From positions 1-32,143 of the forward strand of contig CAZMOL010000009.1 in assembly GCA_964568045.1 (NCBI GenBank): a DNA stretch of 32,143 bases, written 5' to 3'. Positions 25,981-32,143 of this stretch are shown here, piece by piece. The DNA is from CAZDDA01 sp964568045. GTDB lineage: Bacteria; Bipolaricaulota; Bipolaricaulia; UBA7950; UBA9294. Below the pieces are notes generated by a model, which saw only the letters and a list, made by a program, of their open reading frames with translations, made no database searches and was not told where the DNA came from. Within the stretch, counting starts at the first letter, position 1. Each line of letters starts with the position of its first letter. Position numbers and translations under genes: made by a program.

Positions 25981-26190
25981 AGAAGGGTAGCATGCAGTTT
26001 CTTAATAGACGAGGCAGCGGAAGTTCTAGAATGCGCGTGTGTTTTTGTGAAATATATGTTTCTATACTTTTTCAACTGAGGCTGATGCGCAGGTATCAGA
26101 ATGAACCCAGTCCGTTACTACGTTTCACAACTTTCCGGTGTCTCTTCTGAGACGATCGAACCAGGTGTCATTTAAGCGGGTTGATGCACG

Positions 26191-27039
26191 TCATTGCGAA
26201 TGCGGCTGAAACGTACGCGACGCGGTGTAGCTTGCCCCTACCACGCCAATGAGCCCCCCCATGGCGAGGCCAAGGAGCAGACTCAGCAAACTTACCGTTA
26301 ACACTCGTCCTGATTCGAGCAGACCGGGGGCGGCACGAAGAAGCGCTTCGGGGTGTGAGACGGCAACGTAGTGGAGGAGACAGACTGCTATGATCAACAG
26401 AAGACCGGCCAGCAAACCGCAGAGAGTACCCAGGGCAACAACGGGGGGCTGGATGGTTTTTTCTGTTGTTCCCGAAAGGCGCATCAGTTGGATTTCTTTG
26501 GCGAAGGCAGTGAGTAATACCTTGAACCCACGTCGGGCCACGATCAAACTTGCGAAGGCACTCACTGCTAATCCGATCAGAAGGCCAATTCGCACCGGCG
26601 AAGAGAGGTGAAGCATGCGTCTTTGTGGGGTTGCTGACGAATCAACCCGTACGATTTCAGAGATCGATGCGAGGCGCTCCAACAGGTAAGCGACGGCAGA
26701 GGGGTTGAATGCCTGGATTCGGAGGATTCCGCCAGCCTGGCCAGCCTCCAATTCTTGGGCGAATAGGAAATTGACTTGACGAACCTCATCCCACTCTCGG
26801 ATCTCCAGGTAGACATCCTGGACTGCCTCAGGGGAGAGGCGAGGAGAAAGGTAGGCCGTGACCTCGCTTGGGGTAAGGGACGGACCATTTTGCCCTTCTG
26901 TGGGAATCCCAACGAGGAAGAGGCTGGAGAATAGGGCAAGGAAGGAAAAGATAAGAAGCACGAACGCGGTCAGGACCCCCACGCTCTTCGTATTGAGGGA
27001 GCCCAAAAGCTCGTTGAGAATGAACAAGAACGTAGTCAT
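26191..27039 (-). CDS. ftsX: FtsX-like cell division permease
   Basis: The 282-residue product has the FtsX layout: TM1 at about residues 19-43, an extracytoplasmic domain of about 105 residues, then three further TM segments near 150-170, 198-222 and 245-270. The cytoplasmic segment AKEIQLMRLSGTTEKTIQPP between TM2 and TM3 matches the family's 'E..M..LGA....I..PF' coupling motif. FtsX transmits a signal from cytoplasmic FtsE to periplasmic cell-wall hydrolases at the septum. Its ATG overlaps the ftsE stop (ATGA). Last gene of the prmC-ftsE-ftsX operon. About 210 bp without a clear gene separate it from the convergent YbhN-like gene. Confidence 0.88.
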   Translation of the reverse strand: MTTFLFILNELLGSLNTKSVGVLTAFVLLIFSFLALFSSLFLVGIPTEGQNGPSLTPSEVTAYLSPRLSPEAVQDVYLEIREWDEVRQVNFLFAQELEAGQAGGILRIQAFNPSAVAYLLERLASISEIVRVDSSATPQRRMLHLSSPVRIGLLIGLAVSAFASLIVARRGFKVLLTAFAKEIQLMRLSGTTEKTIQPPVVALGTLCGLLAGLLLIIAVCLLHYVAVSHPEALLRAAPGLLESGRVLTVSLLSLLLGLAMGGLIGVVGASYTASRTFQPHSQ

Positions 27040-27701
27040 TCTACTTCTGCTCTCCCTTCGAACAGCTGTACGACGCGACAGGTCGCTGCAGTGGTAGTTG
27101 GAAGCGGGCCTCGGGTAGCAACAACAACGGTTAGTCCGCTGGAGTGGATCTGCTCCAGCAGAGGGTAGAGCAGGGTCCTATCATCCGGTTCAAGTTCCCC
27201 GAACGGCTCGTCTAGCAGGAGCAGGAGTGGCTCATTGCAGATAGCGAGTGCTATGCTGAGGCGAGTACGATCGAGTGGTTCTAGTTCGGAGGCCGGGATG
27301 GCCAGCTTGGCGGTTAGCCCTACTTGCTCCAGTGCAAAGAGTCCCTTTTCCTCTGCTTGTTCGCGGAAGTCTCCCAAGGTGCGCAGCTTAAATATGACGT
27401 TCTCCAACACCGTCTTGGGCAAGGGTGCAAATCCCTGGGGAACAAATCCGATTCTCCGACGCAACTCCGATACTTTCTTCCGACTGAGACGAGCGATATT
27501 TCGTCCTTGTACAAGAATCTGCCCTCTCTGAGGAGGGATCAGTGTGGACAATAGACCAAGCAGTACCGACTTCCCTGCAGCGGCTGGGCCCACAAGGAAT
27601 AGCATCTCCCCCCGGTCGACGCGTAGGTGGATGTCTTCTAACACCTTGATCCCATCGTTGCTCGCAAAATGAAGTTCGGAAACTTGAATGATCAAGGGCA
27701 T
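27036..27701 (-). CDS. ftsE: FtsE-like ABC protein with degenerate signature and H-loop
   Basis: The 221-residue product has the length, gene position and general sequence of the cell-division ABC protein FtsE. Walker A is GPAAAGKSVLL, the Q-loop is GFVPQGFAPL, and Walker B is LLLLLDEPFGELEPD with the catalytic glutamate kept. The usual LSGGEQQR signature is replaced by LEPLDRTR, and the switch histidine of 'ATHD' by arginine (VVVATRGPLP). Both changes should impair or alter ATP hydrolysis in a homodimer. The frame is intact, codon-normal and tightly coupled (ATGA overlap with ftsX, 10-bp overlap with prmC), so it is a maintained gene, not debris. The FtsE assignment rests on position and overall similarity; another ABC subfamily is possible. 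Confidence 0.82.
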   Translation of the reverse strand: MPLIIQVSELHFASNDGIKVLEDIHLRVDRGEMLFLVGPAAAGKSVLLGLLSTLIPPQRGQILVQGRNIARLSRKKVSELRRRIGFVPQGFAPLPKTVLENVIFKLRTLGDFREQAEEKGLFALEQVGLTAKLAIPASELEPLDRTRLSIALAICNEPLLLLLDEPFGELEPDDRTLLYPLLEQIHSSGLTVVVATRGPLPTTTAATCRVVQLFEGRAEVE

Positions 27702-28546
27702 CGTGCAATCACAAACCTTTCTTTTCCTGCAAGGTCCTCCTCCAACCTTGTTTCGACTAGCCCCGCTTGATTCAGCAATTCAATCACCGTTTGCCCGTGT
27801 CCGTTCCCGATTTCGAGGAGAAGCATACCTCCTGACGGCATGTGTTTCCGCACGCTGCCTGTAAATTCCTCAATGCGCTCCGTTCCGTGTTCCCCCCCGT
27901 CCAATGCAATTTGGGGCTCGTGCTGTCGGACCTCCACCGGCAGTTGTTGAAGCTCTTTTGTTGATACATATGGTGGATTGGAGACGATGAGGTCAAATGT
28001 GCCGCTGATGCACTCGAACCAATCACTTTGTTGAAAGATAATCTGTTCAAGGATGCCGTGGAGTTTGGCATTCTCGCGAGCTAACTCCAGGGCCTCTGAT
28101 GACAGGTCGACCGCGGTCACCAAAGCACGCGGGAGAAAACGAGCCAGACATACAGCAATCACGCCGGAACCGGTGCCTAGATCAAGGCAAGTGATGTCCC
28201 GGTCCCGTGGGGCAAGACCCAGTGCTTTCTCCGCCAATTCTTCGGTTTCCCGCCGAGGAATAAACGCCTTTCTGTTTACCCGAAAACGTAATCCGAAGAA
28301 GGTGGCTTCGCCGATTAAGTGCTGTAGGGGTACACCTGCACGTCGATCCTTGATCGTATCTCGGAACCGCTTTCGTTCATCAACGGTAAGCGGTTTATCC
28401 GGGCTCAGGTACAGGTGCAAACGATCGACATTTAGCGTATGAGCAAGGAGAATTTCCGCTTCCAATCTAGGCTGGGGAATTCCACCATTTTCAAAATAGC
28501 CTCGTGTCCAATTGAGGATTTCTCGAACGGTCCAGTTTGCACTCAG
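27692..28546 (-). CDS. prmC: Peptide chain release factor N5-glutamine methyltransferase
   Basis: The product methylates the GGQ glutamine of release factors. It has an N-terminal helical domain (ANWTVREILNWTRGYFE, PRLEAEILLAHTL), VPLQHLIGEATFFGL, IPRRETEELAEKAL, the SAM loop CLDLGTGSGVIAVCLA, and the catalytic SNPPYVSTKEL. From the chosen start it is 284 residues, the family norm. The frame runs upstream to 28762, but that would cross the divergent yacL-like promoter. A GAGGGAGG ribosome site lies 7 nt before a CTG at 28546, which fits family N-termini; the exact start is uncertain. First gene of the prmC-ftsE-ftsX operon, overlapping ftsE by 10 bp. Confidence 0.92.
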   Translation of the reverse strand: MSANWTVREILNWTRGYFENGGIPQPRLEAEILLAHTLNVDRLHLYLSPDKPLTVDERKRFRDTIKDRRAGVPLQHLIGEATFFGLRFRVNRKAFIPRRETEELAEKALGLAPRDRDITCLDLGTGSGVIAVCLARFLPRALVTAVDLSSEALELARENAKLHGILEQIIFQQSDWFECISGTFDLIVSNPPYVSTKELQQLPVEVRQHEPQIALDGGEHGTERIEEFTGSVRKHMPSGGMLLLEIGNGHGQTVIELLNQAGLVETRLEEDLAGKERFVIARCP

Positions 28547-28598
28547 CGTTGTTCCTCCCTCATCCCCGGAATCTCGTGAGCGACCGATTGTGCTGTAT

Positions 28599-28641
28599 AC
28601 AATAGCAGAATCTTGTGATGAAATCAAGGACTGGTTATAAT
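28599..28641. promoter_or_regulatory. Overlapping divergent promoters of prmC and yacL-like gene
   Basis: Minus strand: TTGATT (28622-28627) and TATTGT (28599-28604), 17 bp apart, toward prmC. Plus strand: TTGTGA (28613-28618) and consensus TATAAT (28636-28641), 17 bp apart, toward the PIN/TRAM gene. Each -35 box lies inside the other promoter's spacer. Confidence 0.5.
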
Positions 28642-28707
28642 AAACGTTGAAGGAAATAAATGGGGGGACGTCTAGGACGCCTCTCGCAATCTTTCGGAGG
28701 TGCAATA

Positions 28708-29763
28708 ATGCCTGGATCGCTATTATTCTCCATTCTGGCTGTAGCGGGAGCGGTTGTAGCAATCTGTAACGGCCTCATCCCCCCACTCGCGATGATGCCG
28801 CAGTGGGCAACAAACCTGGTTGGAGGAGCAATTGGCGGGGGGCTTGTCGCGGGTGTGGTGTTTCTCTCTTGGAGGCAGTTGGCGGCAGTTCTAAACGAGG
28901 AAGCAGCGGGGCGGCGCATGCTTAGCAGTTTTGCGTTAGGTTTTGTGGCCACTGGCATCGGAGCGATCCTCTTTGTTGCTATCGGTCTTGTCTTTGTCTC
29001 GGGCGTTGGAGTGCGCATTGCTCAAGGAGCCATTCTGGCGGGAAGCCTTCTGCTTGGCCTGCGCGTGGGATACCTGTTGGAGATTCCTTTCTATCCCGCG
29101 GTTCTCTCTGGGTCAAAGACGGCGCGTCATGTTCGAACAGCGCGATCGGGAGTGCAGAAGTATCTTGACACCAGTGTGATTATCGATGGGCGGATCGGTG
29201 GACTCTCGCGGACTGGCTTCATCGAGGGGGAGATCCTCGTGCCCGAGTTTGTCCTGACCGAGTTGCAGAACATCGCGGATTCATCGAACAGTCTGCGGCG
29301 TCGCAAGGGGCGCCGTGGCTTGGAGATCCTCCGTGAGCTGATGCAGGATGATTCGGTGAAGATCCGTGTTGTTACGCGAGACTACCCCTCCATTAAGGAG
29401 GTCGACCGCAAGCTGATCCGCTTGGTCAAGGAGCAGAACGGTACACTGGTAACGACTGACTACAACCTGAATCGTGTGGCCCAGGTAGAGGGGATCAGGA
29501 TTCTAAATATCAACGAGCTTGCCAACGCGGTCAAGCCACCGTTCATCCCGGGAGAGGAGATTGCAGTGGAAGTGATCGATCGTGGAGAAGAAATCGGCCA
29601 AGGTGTGGGCTACCTCGACGACGGCACAATGGTGGTGGTGGAAAATGGGCGACGTCATATCGGTCGCAAGATCAAGGCGACGGTTAAGAGCACACTCCAG
29701 ACTGAGGCGGGAAGGATGCTTTTTGTCGAGCCGGCGGGGGAGAATCCCCGATGGGAAAAATGA
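28708..29763 (+). CDS. PIN/TRAM domain membrane protein (YacL type)
   Basis: From ATG 28708 the product is 351 residues. Four hydrophobic segments come first (to about residue 120), then a PIN nuclease-like domain with acidic residues in YLDTSVIIDGRI, VLTELQNIAD and LVTTDYNLNRVA, then a C-terminal TRAM domain (GEEIAVEVIDRGEEIGQGVGYL). This is the YacL/PIN-TRAM architecture widespread in Firmicutes, Thermus and related bacteria; its RNA or DNA target is not established. An upstream in-frame ATG at 28660 has GAAGGA nearby, but GGAGGTG 7 nt before 28708 is stronger and the membrane segment follows directly. The next gene overlaps its end by 4-13 bp. Confidence 0.88.
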   Translation: MPGSLLFSILAVAGAVVAICNGLIPPLAMMPQWATNLVGGAIGGGLVAGVVFLSWRQLAAVLNEEAAGRRMLSSFALGFVATGIGAILFVAIGLVFVSGVGVRIAQGAILAGSLLLGLRVGYLLEIPFYPAVLSGSKTARHVRTARSGVQKYLDTSVIIDGRIGGLSRTGFIEGEILVPEFVLTELQNIADSSNSLRRRKGRRGLEILRELMQDDSVKIRVVTRDYPSIKEVDRKLIRLVKEQNGTLVTTDYNLNRVAQVEGIRILNINELANAVKPPFIPGEEIAVEVIDRGEEIGQGVGYLDDGTMVVVENGRRHIGRKIKATVKSTLQTEAGRMLFVEPAGENPRWEK

Positions 29764-30269
29764 AAGGTCAAAGTGTGAAAAGGACGATCTTACTAAATGC
29801 CATTGCGCTAGTGGTTCTTGTACTGGTAGGAGGTTGCAGCTTCCTTCAGCAGAAGGGGCCGGAGTTGACGAATTGGGAGCCAGTCCTATCGCCTGATGGT
29901 ACCAGGATTGCGTTCGAATCCCCCGGGGAGAAGGGGTTCGAAATCTACGTGCGTGATCTTGAAAGTGGGACAACAACGCAGTTGACTCAGAATGAGGCCG
30001 ACGATTGGGCGCCGAGTTGGTCTCCACAAGGGGACAGACTCGTCTTTTCCTCCAGCCATGAGAAGAACGTTGATCTGTATATCGCTGGCCTGGAAACCCT
30101 GACCGTCGACCGACTCACGACCCATGAAGGAGACGACGTCAACCCATTCTGGGGTGCAAACGGGAAGATCCTGTTCAACTCCAATCGCTCCGGTGTCTGG
30201 GAAATCTACATGATCGCACCAGACGGGACAGACCTGACCAAGATTACAGAAACGGCAGAGTCCTCCTAG
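29751..30269 (+). CDS. Small PD40/TolB-like beta-propeller lipoprotein
   Basis: The 172-residue product has a lipoprotein signal (VKRTILLNAIALVVLVLVGGC, lipobox LVGGC) and three PD40/TolB-type repeats: WEPVLSPDGTRIAF, APSWSPQGDRLVF and NPFWGANGKILFNSNRSG. Three repeats are too few for a closed propeller, so it may oligomerise or bind as a partial propeller. It is probably anchored at a membrane surface by an acylated cysteine. ATG 29751 or 29760 may be used; the latter makes an ATGA overlap with the yacL-like stop. ispD follows after 27 bp, so the three genes look like one operon. Confidence 0.8.
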   Translation: MGKMKGQSVKRTILLNAIALVVLVLVGGCSFLQQKGPELTNWEPVLSPDGTRIAFESPGEKGFEIYVRDLESGTTTQLTQNEADDWAPSWSPQGDRLVFSSSHEKNVDLYIAGLETLTVDRLTTHEGDDVNPFWGANGKILFNSNRSGVWEIYMIAPDGTDLTKITETAESS

Positions 30270-30296
30270 GCGACTTCAAAGAGGCGGGAGAGCGCG

Positions 30297-30983
30297 ATGC
30301 CCAATGAAGTCACAGCGGTTGTCCTGGCCGCAGGAGAGGGAAGGCGCCTGGGCGCTGGACAGAACAAGGCGTACATTCAAGTTGCCGGAAGGCCGCTTCT
30401 TTCCCATTGTCTAGGTGTTTTTGACCGAACTTTGCTGATCGACCAGATTGTTCTCGTAGTGGCCCGTGGAGAAGAAGAGTGCGCAGGAGAACTCATCGAC
30501 GATTTGACGACGAATAACCTGCTCGTTTACGGCGGGGCACAACGCAGAGACTCTGCTCTTGCTGGGGTAGAAGCTGCAGACGGGAAGATCGTTCTGATCC
30601 ACGATTCGGCAAGGCCGTTCCCGAGTGTGGGGTTGATCGAACGTGTAGTCACAGGAACGCGAGCACACGGCGCTTGTGTCCCGGTGGTTCCGATGGCGGA
30701 TACGATACGCTACAGCAATGAGGAGGGTTTCCTTCTTCCCGAGGTGGTTGTGCGAGAAGGCCTACTGCGGATGCAGACCCCGCAGGGCTTCAAGCGGAAG
30801 CTGATCTGTCGCTGCCTTCAGGCTAGCCAACTGGCTTTTCCTGACGATGCGGGGGCTGTGCTTGCGTGTGGAGTGCCGGTGTGGAGTGTGTCCGGAGAGG
30901 CGATCAACCTCAAAGTCACAGTGAGGGAGGATCTTCTCGTTGCAGAGGCCGTTGCTTCGCAGCTCGTTTGTGCGGCTGACTAG
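30297..30983 (+). CDS. ispD: 2-C-methyl-D-erythritol 4-phosphate cytidylyltransferase
   Basis: The 228-residue enzyme makes CDP-ME in the MEP isoprenoid pathway. It has the nucleotide-binding VVLAAGEGRRLG with the later K of NKAYIQVAGRPLL, then IHDSARPF, LLRMQTPQGF, FPDDAGAVL and INLKVTVREDLLVAE, all in family order. Length is standard. GGGAGAG lies just before ATG 30297. No ispF follows; the next gene has its own promoter. This shows the organism uses the MEP route for isoprenoids, at least in part. Confidence 0.95.
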   Translation: MPNEVTAVVLAAGEGRRLGAGQNKAYIQVAGRPLLSHCLGVFDRTLLIDQIVLVVARGEEECAGELIDDLTTNNLLVYGGAQRRDSALAGVEAADGKIVLIHDSARPFPSVGLIERVVTGTRAHGACVPVVPMADTIRYSNEEGFLLPEVVVREGLLRMQTPQGFKRKLICRCLQASQLAFPDDAGAVLACGVPVWSVSGEAINLKVTVREDLLVAEAVASQLVCAAD

Positions 30984-31006
30984 CAACTTGGCTTTGGGAT
31001 CCTCTT

Positions 31007-31035
31007 TGTCACACCGAAGGAATGCCGCTAGAATA
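31007..31035 (+). promoter_or_regulatory. Promoter of the exported unknown protein
   Basis: TTGTCA (31007-31012) and TAGAAT (31030-31035) are 17 bp apart. A strong AAGGAGG site lies between this promoter and ATG 31067. Confidence 0.65.
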
Positions 31036-31066
31036 CCTTAAACTTTTTGATCAAGGAGGTTAGGTA

Positions 31067-31750
31067 ATGGCGAAGATTAGGTGTGGCTGGGCGGTGCTGG
31101 GGCTGTGTGTTATAGCCCTGTCCGCAGCATCGCTGGCAGGTGGAGTGGAGGTGGCCTTCTACGGGGCGGGTACGTTTACGGTGGGGTTGTTCACCAACAC
31201 GGTTGGATCCGCCGTGACCGGTTTGCACATTGAGTTTGACCAAGAGGTCACGATCGTCAATAAGGTGGAGATTGGAGGGTACCTCCCAGCGATCGGGGGA
31301 CTAGCTGGCAATGCCTTTGACTTCGCTGGTGGGGAACTGGTTGCTGGGGGAGTTGTTGAGCTTGATTGGGAACCTGCGGATGCCCAGCCCACCCTTATCA
31401 TGTGGCTGTCTGGAGAGAGGGCGACCGGCACCCCGTATTTCACCGCGCTGGACAAGCTGGGGTTCCTGTTGGGACAGGGAATCGTACACTTGCGCGAAGC
31501 CAATCCGGAGTTGCTCGCCGCAACGATGGGACAGTTTTTCCTTGCCAATGCAGAGTTCTTTGCCATGCTCGAGGAGTCGCTGGGAATGTCACTTCAAGAA
31601 TCGTTGATGCCGGTCATTCTGACTGCCCCAGCAGAGGGGATCGAGAACTTCTTCAATACATTGGTCGGAATGCTCGGTGTGACAACCTTGGAAGGGCTTC
31701 TCCAGGGTGACGTTGACCTTTCTGCGCTACTCGCTCTTCTTGGCCTCTAG
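31067..31750 (+). CDS. Exported protein of unknown function
   Basis: The 227-residue product has a classic signal peptide (WAVLGLCVIALSAASLAGG). The mature N-terminal half is beta-rich and glycine/valine-rich (VEVAFYGAGTFTVGLFTNT, LVAGGVVELDWEPADAQP) with a probable immunoglobulin-like or filament-like fold. The C-terminal half is helical and acidic/Leu-rich (LLAATMGQFFLANAEFFAML). I do not recognise the family. It is monocistronic: own promoter, strong AAGGAGG site, and a strong hairpin directly after the stop codon. Such a set-up suits an abundantly made envelope or secreted protein (inference). Confidence 0.75.
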   Translation: MAKIRCGWAVLGLCVIALSAASLAGGVEVAFYGAGTFTVGLFTNTVGSAVTGLHIEFDQEVTIVNKVEIGGYLPAIGGLAGNAFDFAGGELVAGGVVELDWEPADAQPTLIMWLSGERATGTPYFTALDKLGFLLGQGIVHLREANPELLAATMGQFFLANAEFFAMLEESLGMSLQESLMPVILTAPAEGIENFFNTLVGMLGVTTLEGLLQGDVDLSALLALLGL

Positions 31751-31757
31751 ATGCATC

Positions 31758-31785
31758 GGGGGAGGCGCACGCCTCCCCCATTTCT
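31758..31785 (+). terminator. Rho-independent-like terminator
   Basis: GGGGGAGGC (31758-31766) pairs with GCCTCCCCC (31771-31779) around a GCAC loop, a perfect 9-bp GC-rich stem, 8 nt after the stop codon of the exported protein. The downstream run ATTTCTCATT is only moderately U-rich. Confidence 0.75.
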
Positions 31786-31787
31786 CA

Positions 31788-32143
31788 TTGAGGGCAAAGG
31801 GTCTCCTTGCGGGACTCTGTTGGGCTTCCGCTGGATTCTGGTGTGCGGCTCAGCCTGCCGAGGGAACAGTGGCTGTCTCCTCGGCACGCGAGATTATCGA
31901 TCAGTTGTTGGCCTTTATCTACAGCCTGGGACACCTGATTGGGCAGGGAATCGTTAGACTGTTGAATACCATCCTTCCCTCAATGACGGTGCCAAACGAG
32001 CTGGTTGATCCGATTGGGCTCCTGGCAATCCTGACGATCTTTCTTGCTGTGGCAACCATCGCCAAAAAACTCGTGTGGATTGTGGTCATTGCCGGTTGGG
32101 TTCTTATCATTGTCCGGTTGATCATCCTGATCATCCAGCACTA
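31788..32143 (+). CDS. Small exported/membrane protein, open to window edge
   Basis: From TTG 31788 the frame stays open to the last base (118 codons, then TA, so the stop may be the very next base). It has a signal-like start (MRAKGLLAGLCWASAGFW) with a possible cleavage after CAAQ, a short amphipathic middle (EIIDQLLAFIYSLGHLIGQG) and a long C-terminal hydrophobic stretch of two near-adjacent TM segments (LLAILTIFLAVATIAKK, LVWIVVIAGWVLIIVRL). No ribosome site is visible before the TTG, which sits right behind the terminator. Family unknown. The phrase IGQGIV also occurs as LGQGIV in the preceding exported protein, perhaps by chance. Confidence 0.55.
   Translation, partial: MRAKGLLAGLCWASAGFWCAAQPAEGTVAVSSAREIIDQLLAFIYSLGHLIGQGIVRLLNTILPSMTVPNELVDPIGLLAILTIFLAVATIAKKLVWIVVIAGWVLIIVRLIILIIQH

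Noticed and set aside
26101..26175. 24-codon ORF between the YbhN-like gene and ftsX
   Set aside because: No promoter, ribosome site or similarity; too short to support.
28547..28762. Longer prmC N-terminus
   Set aside because: Crosses the divergent yacL-like promoter and start; prmC homologues begin near the chosen site.
1..32143. tRNA, rRNA, CRISPR, IS or phage elements
   Set aside because: No cloverleaf-like segment, regular repeat array, transposase motif or long terminal inverted repeat was seen by eye; a covariance-model search would be decisive for small RNAs.

Overview
This window is bacterial chromosome, moderately GC-rich by eye and densely packed. The genes it carries are a bacterial ribosomal/translation set (rpsB, tsf, def, fmt, prmC), dnaB, recG, glmM, pyrH, ispD and ftsEX. 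No phage, IS element, CRISPR array, rRNA or tRNA was found. Split glycine decarboxylase (gcvPA/gcvPB), a short EF-Ts, a PIN/TRAM protein of the YacL type, TTG starts and several apparently leaderless -10 boxes suggest a deep-branching, perhaps thermophile-related lineage (Bipolaricaulota/Acetothermia-like or Deinococcus-Thermus-like). That placement is inference at low confidence.

Layout. 1-5040 (minus): a catabolic operon of an XRE/double-cupin regulator, hyuA, hyuB and the start of a DUF3830 cyclophilin-like gene, with a palindromic candidate operator at the promoter. 5041-5639: no convincing gene. 5640-6933 (plus): an MFS transporter broken by one stop and two frameshifts. 6988-8625: an exported CARDB + CsgG-like + FlgT_C-like protein. 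8884-10209: glmM. 10327-13494 (minus): gcvH-gcvPA-gcvPB, with dnaB (13577-14974) upstream. 15136-17303 (plus): rpsB-tsf-pyrH. 17410-19677 (minus): recG, divergent from def-fmt (19728-21140). 21133-21546 (minus): a PPC/DUF296 protein, divergent from nth and pncC (21634-22843). 22844-23265: a gap without a clear gene. 23266-25980: an alkaline-phosphatase-superfamily protein and a YbhN-like membrane protein. 26191-28546 (minus): prmC-ftsE-ftsX, divergent from a plus-strand operon of yacL-like PIN/TRAM, a PD40 lipoprotein and ispD (28708-30983). 31067-31750: an unknown exported protein ended by a strong hairpin. 31788-end: a short membrane protein running to the window edge.

How the parts work together. 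Most operons are housekeeping: start and finish of protein synthesis (fmt/def remove and add formyl groups, prmC modifies release factors), cell-wall precursor supply (glmM), isoprenoids (ispD), division (ftsEX), repair (recG, nth) and one-carbon flow (gcv; gcvT is not in the window). The accessory part is the regulated hydantoinase/oxoprolinase operon at the left end. The points most worth a second look are the FtsE homologue that has lost its ABC signature motif and H-loop histidine, the hyu regulator with a tandem cupin duplication and a phased operator, the recurrent leaderless promoter architecture, the overlapping divergent promoters, and the CARDB/CsgG/FlgT_C exported protein.
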